The position numbers were made by a program, and so were the translations under genes. The notes beneath the pieces are model-generated. The model worked only from the letters and a program-made list of their open reading frames with translations, was not told the origin of the DNA and made no database searches. From CAWKEY01 sp963848675 (lineage in GTDB: Bacteria; Pseudomonadota; Gammaproteobacteria; Methylococcales; Methylomonadaceae), in the NCBI GenBank assembly GCA_963848675.1, contig CAWKEY010000026.1:62001-126000 (forward strand): a stretch of 64,000 bases of DNA, read 5' to 3'. How positions within the stretch are numbered: the first letter of the stretch is position 1; each line of letters begins with the position of its first letter. Positions 28,880-37,306 of this stretch are shown piece by piece.

Positions 28880-30064
28880 TTAATCCTCAAACTGAGGAAT
28901 GGCGCGGCGCATGAATTCATCAAACAGCGGAACGGTAAAAGCCATGTCGCCGTGGGATGGGCCGAAAACCATACCCTTCTTGATCAGGCTGGCGCGCACC
29001 GGCCCTAATGTATTAATCAGCACTCCCAATTTCTCGGCTACATCGCCGGTACGGTATGGACCTGCTCCCAGTTCAGCCATGGCACGCAGATATTTTTTTT
29101 CTCTAGGAGTAAGTCTGTCAAAACGAACCCGAAAGAAATTCTCATCAAGCCGTTTCGAGACGACCTCACTGGTTTCCAGTACATTCTGTATGCTGATTGG
29201 GGACGTCACTGCATGATTCCATGCCTGATAGCCCCATTCCTGCAGAAAGTAGGGATAGCCTTTGGTCATACGATAAATCTCCTGTAAGGCCTCCGCCTCA
29301 ATCGACTCCCCCGCTGCACGAATCGGCTCCTGTAATGCCCTGAATGCATCGGCTTCCGGCAATGGGCCTACATCGGGAAAGCTGAACAATCGTTCGGCAT
29401 AAGACTTCGATTCGCCAGCCAATCCGGGCAGAATGGGCAAACCCGCGCCAATCAACACCAGGGGCAATTGGCGTTGCTGCATTTTGTGCATGGCCATGAT
29501 CAACGCGCTTAATTCGGCAGTACTGAAATACTGGATTTCATCAATCAGGATCGCTACCGCTGCGCCTCTTTCCTCGGCGGCTTCAGCCACGGCGACGAAC
29601 AGACTTGGCAGGTCAACTTCCAGATCCCCGCTGTCGGCAGCGCCCGGCTCAGGCTCTATATCCAGACCAATATCGAAGTCGCCGATCTTGATATTAATAG
29701 CGCCGATGAAACTCTTGAGTACGCCAATGCCGCGCTGCACCTTGTTTCCTGCACCCGCCAACCGGTCAAGATCAAACAACAGGCGGCGCAAATGCGGCGC
29801 CAGTAAAACAGCCAGCGGCTTTCCTTCATGCGCCTCCACCAGTATGGTGCGATAACCGTTATTAATTGCCATGCGTTCAATTTCGTTCAGCAAGACCGTT
29901 TTGCCGACGCCACGCAGACCGGTTAGCAACAGGCATTTCTCAGGGCGTTTGGCGCGAACACGTCCCAACAGCACGCGCGCCTGTTCCAAAATGCCCTCTC
30001 GTCCCGCCATCTCGGGGGGTGGCGATCCCGCACCGGGCGAAAAAGGGTTTTTTATCTTATCCAT
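28880..30064 (-). CDS. AAA ATPase of the Orc1/Cdc6-like type, embedded in the restriction locus
   Basis: A 394-residue ATPase with Walker A GLRGVGKT, Walker B AILIDEIQYF, sensor-like LVLIGAGLP and a C-terminal winged-helix-like region (LTPREKKYLRAMAELG, YRTGDVAEKLG). This is the layout of prokaryotic Orc1/STAND-type ATPases. It lies between hsdS and hsdR and is spaced only 2 bases from hsdR, so it is co-transcribed. Its first codons follow an AT-rich inverted repeat at 30083-30130 that may be its promoter/operator. It may be an extra sensor or regulator of the system, or a defence gene that inserted between hsdS and hsdR. Confidence 0.8.
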   Translation of the reverse strand: MDKIKNPFSPGAGSPPPEMAGREGILEQARVLLGRVRAKRPEKCLLLTGLRGVGKTVLLNEIERMAINNGYRTILVEAHEGKPLAVLLAPHLRRLLFDLDRLAGAGNKVQRGIGVLKSFIGAINIKIGDFDIGLDIEPEPGAADSGDLEVDLPSLFVAVAEAAEERGAAVAILIDEIQYFSTAELSALIMAMHKMQQRQLPLVLIGAGLPILPGLAGESKSYAERLFSFPDVGPLPEADAFRALQEPIRAAGESIEAEALQEIYRMTKGYPYFLQEWGYQAWNHAVTSPISIQNVLETSEVVSKRLDENFFRVRFDRLTPREKKYLRAMAELGAGPYRTGDVAEKLGVLINTLGPVRASLIKKGMVFGPSHGDMAFTVPLFDEFMRRAIPQFED

Positions 30065-30082
30065 CCCAACCTTGAGTATATG

Positions 30083-30130
30083 AATTTATTCGTATTTATA
30101 CATAAAATTCCGTATAAGTACGAATAAATT
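30083..30130. promoter_or_regulatory. AT-rich inverted repeat, possible operator/promoter of the ATPase gene
   Basis: Perfect 12-base arms AATTTATTCGTA and TACGAATAAATT, 24 bases apart, with an inner TATAC/GTATA pair. It sits 19 bases upstream of the ATPase ATG, between it and hsdS. Spacing and composition fit a regulator binding site; no regulator can be named. Confidence 0.5.
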
Positions 30131-30166
30131 ACTATACATTTATACTTGGATTTTCTGCATGCGTAC

Positions 30167-31489
30167 TTATAAGAGACGTATCCTTCCGGTCAGCAGTTCT
30201 TGCATCATACCTTGCTTAAGGTTTTTGGTTTTGTCGCGGCGGGCTTCGAGGGCGACGATTTCGGCGTCCATGTCGGAGAGGATAGTGGCAATGGCGGTTT
30301 GTTCTGGTATGGATGGAAGTGGCAAATCAATAGAGGAAAGTACGCTACCACTAAGTGAAGGTAGCGCCGTAGTACTCACCAAATCACCCAATTTGATATT
30401 AAGTAGCGCGTAATAGATAAAACGAAAATAGGCTCGACTGCTATCCATAACAAACGCTGCCATGTTGTTATCTAAACAACTTGGCCTAATTAAGATTTTT
30501 TTACGCTCCAGAAATACTGCTGCACCGACTTTAGCAAACACGATGCTTTCGGCAGGAAAAGCAGTAGCACCAAGCTGCTTTCGAAGACCCTCGCTGATGT
30601 AATTATTCGCAGTTTTCATGACAATCTCGTTCCCCTCGTTATTCATATCGGAGACTTTGAACAAAGGATATTCCCCTGAGGTACCCCCTTGGAATTTTGT
30701 AGGAAAACCGCTACCGCCTCGGAACCGGCCTATATCGCCAGCTTTAACCATTAACCACATCCCACTAAATCTAGGCAAACGCGTCTGACCGGTGAGAAGT
30801 TGCTGCATGGCGGCCTGTTTGAGGTCGCGTTTCTTGGCGATTAGCTGGTCGAGTTTGGCGAGCAGTGCATCCACATCCGACAGTGCATCGGCGATGGCGC
30901 GTTGTTCGGTGTCTGTAGGTGGGAGAGGTATAAGTAGTTCTTTGATATTCTTTAAAGATAGCGATTTGTACCCTGAACCATATGATTCATCTTCAATTTG
31001 TCGTTTTATACTTTGGGAATTCAACACATAGTATAAGAAACGAGCTGGCAGCTTAGATTCAATGACAACGGTATTTTGGCCCATGCAAAATGGCTCGTCT
31101 GTATCAACGAAACTACTTATTCCATAGCTACCAACCCTGCTTAAAACTATATCTCCTCTTTTGGGGCTGTAATTATTTGTAAACTCCGCAAATATTGATT
31201 CACTAACCCTTAGTGCTCCACTCAGACATAAATTGCCAGTTTTAATATCTGTGACTCTCACCATCGCATAGCCATCTTCAATGAAGCTTGGTGTTTGATG
31301 AAGTGAATCAATAACCCTAGCTCTATCTTTAAGCTCAGCGAATCCCCAATCCCTCGGAATTATTCCCACCTCAGTCCTCTTATACCCCGGTGGAACGAAC
31401 GGAGAATTGACAGCGGATGATCGATAACGCGCCGAGACCTCGCCAACGACCAACGATTCGCTGCCGCTTTTCAATTGCTCGCTATTCAT
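30167..31489 (-). CDS. hsdS: Type I specificity subunit HsdS, second system
   Basis: A 440-residue specificity subunit with two recognition domains. The first half begins PPGYKRTEVGIIPRDWGF and ends PPTDTEQRAIADALSDVDALLAKLDQLIAKKRDLKQAAMQQLLTGQTRL. The second ends SIPEQTAIATILSDMDAEI...LKQGMMQELLTGRIRLL. It is intact. Its ATG overlaps the last codons of the KilA-N remnant (ATGAATAG). It shows no close similarity to the HsdS at 15.8 kb, so target sequences should differ. Confidence 0.93.
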   Translation of the reverse strand: MNSEQLKSGSESLVVGEVSARYRSSAVNSPFVPPGYKRTEVGIIPRDWGFAELKDRARVIDSLHQTPSFIEDGYAMVRVTDIKTGNLCLSGALRVSESIFAEFTNNYSPKRGDIVLSRVGSYGISSFVDTDEPFCMGQNTVVIESKLPARFLYYVLNSQSIKRQIEDESYGSGYKSLSLKNIKELLIPLPPTDTEQRAIADALSDVDALLAKLDQLIAKKRDLKQAAMQQLLTGQTRLPRFSGMWLMVKAGDIGRFRGGSGFPTKFQGGTSGEYPLFKVSDMNNEGNEIVMKTANNYISEGLRKQLGATAFPAESIVFAKVGAAVFLERKKILIRPSCLDNNMAAFVMDSSRAYFRFIYYALLNIKLGDLVSTTALPSLSGSVLSSIDLPLPSIPEQTAIATILSDMDAEIVALEARRDKTKNLKQGMMQELLTGRIRLL

Positions 31490-31694
31490 CCGTATTCCCC
31501 AAACGCTGCGCCAAATTGGCCGACAAACTTTGCAATTGCCGAATCGCGCTGGCGTTGAGTTTTTGCAAAGGTCTCGAATTCGTCACCTTTAAAATTTGGG
31601 TTTTTGATTTGTTCCCAAATCCCCAGAAACTCAACCGTGTTGCGGTGACGCATACAACTGTTGATTAGGCTGCCATCGCCAAATTTTTTTGATA

Positions 31695-33391
31695 CCTAAA
31701 TCCTGCAATCAAACAACAGGATATATTTAATAACCCATATAAATCAATGATATAATGTCAATAGTTAGCAACTATCCAGATCATGATTTCAATGAAGACA
31801 AAATCCTCACACATACGGAAAAAACCAGCCACTCGTAAACAAACAGGCAAAGTTCACATGTCAGCCACTGCAACTGGACTGACCAGCCAAGCCGGCCTGA
31901 TCCCGGTTGTCAAATACTTGCAGCGAATTGGCTTTGAAAGAATAGTCGACCAGGATATTCCGCACCCACGCGGTGATAACGCCGATTATCAATTGACTAA
32001 TGTGGTTATGTTCACCTTGGTGGGCATCATTGGTGGCGCCACCTCCATGGCAAAGGTTTGTGGCGTCTGGTCGGATAGCGTCTTACGTAAGATTGCGGGC
32101 TGGACCAAGCTACCCGTTGAAACCACGATAGCGCGGATTTTTAAAGAAGTTACCGAAAAACAGATCAACCAGTTTGAAAGCGTCACTCATCGATTGCGAG
32201 GACAGATTTGGCGCCGTGCTAATCGTTCAGGTGCCTCCAAAGTAGGGCTTAACCCGGTTCAGTGGGTCGATATAGATTCCACGGTTGATTCAGTGTGCGG
32301 TACCCAAGAGGGGGCTGCCAAAGGCTATAACCCCAAGAAAAAAGGCGCCCTTTCCTACCATCCTCAATTAGCCTTCTTAGCGGGTAGCAAAGAAATTCTG
32401 CAAGCCTGGTTTAGGACCGGAAGCGTCTATACCAGCAATGGCGTTGTTGAATTCGTCAAGCAATTGTTAGCGCATTTGCCTAACAGAATGCGCATCATCG
32501 TCCGGGCCGATAGTGGCTACTTTGTCGGCGCTTTATTAGACGTGCTGGATGCCCATGGCCATGGCTATCTGATCAAAGTTAAGCTGAAAAATCTGGTCGC
32601 ACTGTTAACCCAGCAACATTGGAGTGCCATAGCCGGACAGCCAGACTGGGAACAGTGTACCTTTGACTATCGTTGCGGTGAGTGGAAAACGACTCGACGC
32701 TTCGTTGCCGTGCGCCAACGACTGCCCAAAGAAGCAAGCCCGCAACTCGATTTACTGGAAACGGCACGCTATGATTATTTCTGCTATGTCACCACTGAGG
32801 CCTTAACACCCTGGCAAACCCATAAAAAATACGGCGAACGCGCGACTTGCGAAACCTGGATCGAAGAATCCAAAGGGCAAATGGGCATGGGCAAGATAAG
32901 AACCGCCGATTTTTTAGCTAATGCTGCCATATTCCACTGCGCAGTATTGGCTTACAATACCCTGCGCTGGATGGCCATCATGAGTGGCAGCCAGGCGCTT
33001 CGGCAATGGGAGCCAGAAACAGTAAGGACTTATCTGGTTCGTGTAGCGGGCAAGTTACTCATCGGAAATAGGCAACTGACTGTTAAAACCCCGGACAATC
33101 ATCTTTATCCTGGGGTTTGGGATGACTGGGTAGCGGTTGGTTTGGGCTCGTGACCCGATAAATACACGAAGCGCCAAAATCAACGACTAGCATTAGCCTT
33201 TCTGCGGGAAGGAGGGTCAGGTTTGGCAAATTGTCACCCAATTTCCAGAATTTATTGCTATCCCGGGTGTGTATTGGTTAAACAATCCTGAATCCATGGA
33301 CGCGTGCGGGCACCGGCAGGCCTTGAAGCATACAATCCGGGAATAAAAAACAGGACTTGAACTCTAGTTTTCAGGGCTTGCAGGATTTAGG
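31695..33391 (+). mobile_element. IS1380-family insertion sequence, complete
   Basis: About 1.7 kb. Terminal inverted repeats of 15 bases, ACCTAAATCCTGCAA at 31694-31708 and its exact complement at 33378-33392; the element proper starts CCT. Flanked by the 5-base direct repeat TGATA (31690-31694 and 33392-33396). It has one transposase gene and interrupts the KilA-N gene. Confidence 0.92.
31783..33153 (+). CDS. IS1380-family transposase
   Basis: A 456-residue DDE transposase, full length and uninterrupted. Typical features are VQWVDIDSTVDSVCG (first Asp), SYHPQLAFLAG, RADSGYF (second Asp) and GERATCETWIEESKGQMGMGKI (Glu region). The gap between the left inverted repeat and the start codon contains an AT-rich leader. 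The intact gene and perfect ends suggest that the element is recent and may still move. Confidence 0.92.
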   Translation: MISMKTKSSHIRKKPATRKQTGKVHMSATATGLTSQAGLIPVVKYLQRIGFERIVDQDIPHPRGDNADYQLTNVVMFTLVGIIGGATSMAKVCGVWSDSVLRKIAGWTKLPVETTIARIFKEVTEKQINQFESVTHRLRGQIWRRANRSGASKVGLNPVQWVDIDSTVDSVCGTQEGAAKGYNPKKKGALSYHPQLAFLAGSKEILQAWFRTGSVYTSNGVVEFVKQLLAHLPNRMRIIVRADSGYFVGALLDVLDAHGHGYLIKVKLKNLVALLTQQHWSAIAGQPDWEQCTFDYRCGEWKTTRRFVAVRQRLPKEASPQLDLLETARYDYFCYVTTEALTPWQTHKKYGERATCETWIEESKGQMGMGKIRTADFLANAAIFHCAVLAYNTLRWMAIMSGSQALRQWEPETVRTYLVRVAGKLLIGNRQLTVKTPDNHLYPGVWDDWVAVGLGS

Positions 33392-33553
33392 TGATATATC
33401 GGTGAGCGAAATAAAATCCTCTTCCCTCTGCGACAAAATGCTGATTAAAGCGCCCTGTACGTTGATGGTGGAATTTTTATCTTTTGCCATATTCCAGCTT
33501 CCTGTTGATTATTTAGCAATTTTGCCGTATTGATTCGTAAACAGCTTAATAAA

Positions 33554-33570
33554 GTGCGACAGTGTCGCAC
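33554..33570. promoter_or_regulatory. Perfect palindrome upstream of the KilA-N start, possible operator
   Basis: GTGCGACAGTGTCGCAC, 8-base arms around one base, 63-79 bases upstream of the KilA-N ATG (minus strand), flanked by AAA and TTTT. It could be an operator for the hsdS-ATPase-hsdR operon or a short hairpin. Confidence 0.4.
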
Positions 33571-33789
33571 CTTTTAGGCCACTGCCATTAAGTTAGCAAG
33601 AAGACTCCCTCTCCAGCGGGACAAATCTGCCAGGAGCTGATTTGGTCGCGCAGAGCGCTCGCAGGGTTTCGGGCAGGGTAGCCCGGAAACATTGGGCCGG
33701 GGTGAGGGAAATTAAAATGGCAAAATACCTTTAAATTCCTCCTCATCCTAACCCCTTCGACACCGCTCAGGGCAGGCTTCTCCCTCAAT

Positions 33790-34312
33790 GGCTAATCTAT
33801 GCACACATTCAAGATATTCGCAGAATTAGCCCTCTCCAAAGGGAGAGGGTTGGGTGAGGGGGAAATAATATAAATCACTCAGCTCTATCTGTAATTTCTA
33901 AAATTGCCAAGTGAATGGCTTCTAAAACACCCTCGGTATTTTCAATGACATCATTATTCCAGAAACGTATGACTTTAAATCCTCGTTGCTCAAGAAACAA
34001 ACTGCGTTGATCGTCGTAGTTAATTTGACAGGCGTGCTGCCCTCCATCCAATTCAATAATCAGTTTTAACTCAAGACAAGCAAAATCGGCAACATAAGGC
34101 TCAATAGGAAATTGCCTACGAAACTTATAGTTATATAGTTGCCTATTGCGAATGTGTTTCCACAATAGCTGTTCGACATCGGTTTGATTTTTTCTTAGCG
34201 ATCTTGCTTGGTTAGTTAAATTCATAGCATTTTCTTGTATTAATTTCCCCTCACCCAACCCTCTCCCTCCGGAGAGGGCTAGCACTCCGAAAGATGTGTG
34301 CATAGATTAGCC
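33790..34312. repeat. Inverted-repeat-bracketed cassette carrying a DUF559 nuclease gene
   Basis: Outer perfect 18-base arms: GGCTAATCTATGCACACA at 33790-33807 and its complement at 34295-34312. Inner arms of about 39 bases built on 'ccctcacccaaccctctcc': 33830-33869 and 34241-34279. Together the arms span 70-80 bases on each side and enclose exactly one gene. Related 'ccctctcc' repeats continue on both sides (about 33598-33720 and 34370-34470), so the whole 33.6-34.5 kb interval is repeat-rich and otherwise gene-free. Confidence 0.75.
33875..34225 (-). CDS. DUF559 (Vsr-like) endonuclease-domain protein
   Basis: A 116-residue protein from ATG 34225 (MNLTNQARSLRKNQTDVEQLLWKHIRNRQL). The longer reading frame upstream runs through the flanking repeat and is not needed. 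DUF559 hallmarks: FRRQFPIEPYVADFAC, LKLIIELDGGQHA, and RFWNNDVIENTEGVLEAI, a Vsr/PD-(D/E)XK-like fold with E-x-D. It lies between hsdM and the KilA-N gene but does not belong to a classic type I operon. The bracketing inverted repeats suggest that it arrived as a unit. Confidence 0.85.
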   Translation of the reverse strand: MNLTNQARSLRKNQTDVEQLLWKHIRNRQLYNYKFRRQFPIEPYVADFACLELKLIIELDGGQHACQINYDDQRSLFLEQRGFKVIRFWNNDVIENTEGVLEAIHLAILEITDRAE

Positions 34313-34624
34313 CTGAAGGGCATAGGTATCTACACAACTTTTATACACAGTAAAAACAATGTGTTACAACAGCGCCAGACTCCCTCTCCTGCTCGAAAGG
34401 ACTGGGGAGAGGTGAATAAAATCAACAGGTTATATTCCCCCCCTCATCAGCATTCTCCCTCAAGGGAGAAGGAACTAAATAGCTTAGCTTAATGGCAGTA
34501 ACCTTTTACGTAGATCATATAAAACTGACGTAGTAGTGCAGCATAATGCAACAAGCTCAATTGGTGAGAAGGGTTCTGACTTATTGGATTTGCTCCACCA
34601 AGTATGGGTAGTCATGGGAAGCTA

Positions 34625-37012
34625 TCAATTCCATATAAACCCCATCCTTTTCAAATGCGCATCAACGCGGGCAGACAAGGTTTCGACTTCAGCCAGCAAC
34701 TGCGGTAATGGCGTTCCATAACGCTCGGCCAGTTGCTTGATCCGTCCGGTCAATGCCTGACTGACCCGATCCAGCTCGCTTTGCACACTGGCAGCCAATG
34801 CAGTTAGCCATTTGTCGTCCACCACCAGGGTTTTGATCTCGGCTTCGCTGAGTTGGCCGTATTTGGCAACTACTTTGGCATCCAGCGCTTTTTGCGCATC
34901 CTTCACTTTTTTACCGGCGGCGGATTCCTGTTCGATCAGCGCCTGATAGGCTTCCAATGCTTCACGCTCTTCGGCGGCATCGGTGTCGTTGTTAATGGCT
35001 TTCAGCCGGTCTTTCACGCTTTTGGCGCTGAGTTTGCCTTTTTCGGTTTTGCCTTCGGCCAGCAAACCGTCTTCGCCGCCCTGCTCCTCGTCCATCTCTT
35101 CCATCTGGCGGCTGATGGCATCACGCTCGGCTTCCAGTTGGTCGATGGCTTGCCGCTCGGCGCTAAAGTAGCGATCCACAATCAGTTGTGTGGGAATCAA
35201 ATCGGTGTTCGGTTTGCCATCGAACACTGCCTGCCAGCCTTCATGGGCAAGTTGCCAGGCATCGTCTTGCATCGCCTCGGCCCAGTAGTCCAGCAGATGT
35301 TGATAAACATCGTAGGCATCGATTAAAGGCACGGCGCGGAAAGTTTCCAGCAGGTTTTCCGACAAGGTTTCGATCAGCGCCTTGGGCCGGTCGCCGGGCT
35401 GGATGCCGGTGAGCAGCGGCATGTTGGCCGCTTGCCATGCCGAGAACCGTTGCGTGACTTGGTAGTTAAAGATTGTGAATTCGGGATGGCCGAAAATGGC
35501 GGCCTTAACCTGGCCGGCTTCGACCCTGGGCTGGCTGTAACCGGGGCGAGCATCGGCAAAGAGGTCGCGGCGCACGGCGGGAAATACTTGCCAATAGGAG
35601 TCGAGATTATCGATGTCGCGATTGGGAATGCCGCCGTTAAGATGGGCATCGATGTCCCGCAAGTCTTCCGCAGCGCTGCTGTCGATGTAGCGCGGCAGGT
35701 TGAGATTGTAGTCGTTGGCTTCGATCTCGGCCAGCGGCACCAGTCGGGCATATTTCGGGGTTTCGATCTGTTTATTGAAGGTATCGACAATTTTGTGTAT
35801 ATCCTGGGCACGCAGGCGATTCTTGTTGCCGTCCTTGATAAAGCCTTTGCTGGCGTCGATCATAAACACGCCTGTGCGCGCGGCGGCGTTTTCCTTGTCC
35901 ATCACAATAATACAGGCGGGAATGCCGGTGCCGTAAAACAGGTTGGCAGGCAGGCCGATGATGCCTTTGATGGTGCCCTGCTGGAGGATCCGCTTGCGGA
36001 TCGCCGCCTCGGCGCCGCCCCTGAACAGCACGCCGTGCGGCAGAATTACCGCGCCTTTACCGGTGCTTTTTAACGAGGTAAGAATGTGCAGCAGAAACGC
36101 ATAGTCGCCGTTTTTGGCGGGCGGAATGCCGTATTCGAAACGTTTGTATTCGTCTTCCGCCGGGTTGAAGCCATTGCTCCAGGCTTTGGTGGAAAAGGGC
36201 GGATTGGCGACGGCAAAATCAAAGGTTTTCAGGCGGCCGTCGGCTTGTTTGAAGTGCGGGCTGGACAGGGTGTTGTCCTTCCAGATTTCCGCCGTCGGGC
36301 AATCGTGCAGGATCATGTTCATTTTAGCCAGCGCGGCTGTGGCGTTGTCCATTTCCTGACCATAGATCGTAATGTCCAGCCCGGTGTTGCCGCGCGCCTC
36401 GTCATGGGCTTTGAGCAGCAACGAGGCAGAGCCGCAGGTCGGGTCATAAAGGGTTTACTTGGCGCTGCTGGCGCTGCCGATGCCGATCACTTTGGCCATG
36501 ATGCGCGAGACTTCTGCAGGGGTGTAAAACTGCCCCTTGCTTTTACCGGATTCGGTGGCGAAATGGCGCATCAGGTATTCATAAGCATCGCCCAGAATGT
36601 CGTCGCCCTCGGCGCGATTGCCCTTGAAATCCAGCCCCGGCGTATTGAAGATGCTCACGAGATTGGAGAGCCGATCGACCATCTCCTTGCCTTTGCCCAG
36701 CTTTTCGGCATCGTTGAAGTCGGCCACATCAATCACGCCTTTGAGATCATTGGCTTCGGCCAGGCGGCTGATGATCTTGTTGATCTTGTCGCCGATTTCC
36801 TTGTCGCCCTTCAACGCCACCATGTCGGCAAAGCTGCCGCCGACGGGCACTTCAATCAGTGCGTCTTTTTGACCGGCGTATTTGTCGGAGATGTATTTGA
36901 CGAACAGCAGCACCAGTACGTAGTCTTTGTATTGGGATGCATCCATACCGCCGCGCAGTTCGTCGCAGCTTTTCCATAGCGAGCTGTACAGCTCGGATTT
37001 TTTGATGGCCAT
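34625..37012 (-). pseudogene. hsdM: Type I methyltransferase subunit HsdM, second system, with in-frame stop
   Basis: The N-terminal 185 codons (MAIKKSELYSSLWKSCDELRGGMD, then QFYTPAEVSRIMAKV) run into TAA at 36455-36457. The same frame continues directly with TLYDPTCGSASLLLKAHDEA (SAM motif), ANPPFSTKAW (catalytic NPPF), and a long coiled-coil C-terminus to a stop at 34625. Relatives have a codon such as CAA here, so one C-to-T change explains it. Total 795 codons, longer than the copy at 18 kb because of the C-terminal extension. Without readthrough the N-terminal piece lacks both catalytic motifs, so no methylation is expected. Confidence 0.92.
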
Positions 37013-37306
37013 GGGTGAGTGATTGTATTGTTTTTGCTCGGCCCGCGAGTAACAACGGCTAAAGGCGGGTTGAAAATCCGTGTAACCGCCCTAAATGAAA
37101 CCGGTTAGCTGATCCTTGCGTTGCATCATACACTCCTTGAAAGCGGCTTTTCAATTGCGCTTCGTGGCCGGCTGGCATGCGGCCCAGCGAGCGTCTTACA
37201 AGATAGTCTGCTGGAAAGGCCGGTTTTGAATTCTTGCCATAAGCGGCGAAGCCGTTCAAAATTGTATCTTTTTTGTGATGGCTTCACTTCAACCTCAGGG
37301 TAACGC

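Larger units (their letters stand above)
31482..33491 (-). pseudogene. KilA-N domain gene, internally deleted and split by an IS element
   Basis: ATG 33491 has the ribosome binding site AGGAAG and starts MAKDKNSTINVQG...FISLTDIS. Here the IS1380-family element interrupts it. Removing the element and one copy of TGATA restores the frame exactly to SKKFGDGSLINSCMRHRNTVEFLGIWEQ, the KilA-N signature. After GDEFE the frame fails. A different frame supplies the expected C-terminus (LNASAIRQLQSLSANL...NTDE) and stops at 31482, overlapping the hsdS start. The middle of the protein (about 200 residues in relatives) is missing. KilA-N proteins are common accessory genes of type I loci; this one cannot be functional. 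Confidence 0.85.

Noticed and set aside
33588..33788. 66-residue minus-strand frame near the KilA-N start
   Set aside because: It is made entirely of the 'ccctctcc' repeat region.
34536..34721. 61-residue plus-strand frame at the end of hsdM
   Set aside because: Overlaps hsdM in antisense and has no start signal.
36455..36457. TAA in hsdM as recoding or selenocysteine/pyrrolysine site
   Set aside because: TAA is not used for either amino acid, and no recoding element is seen; a simple nonsense mutation or error is more likely.
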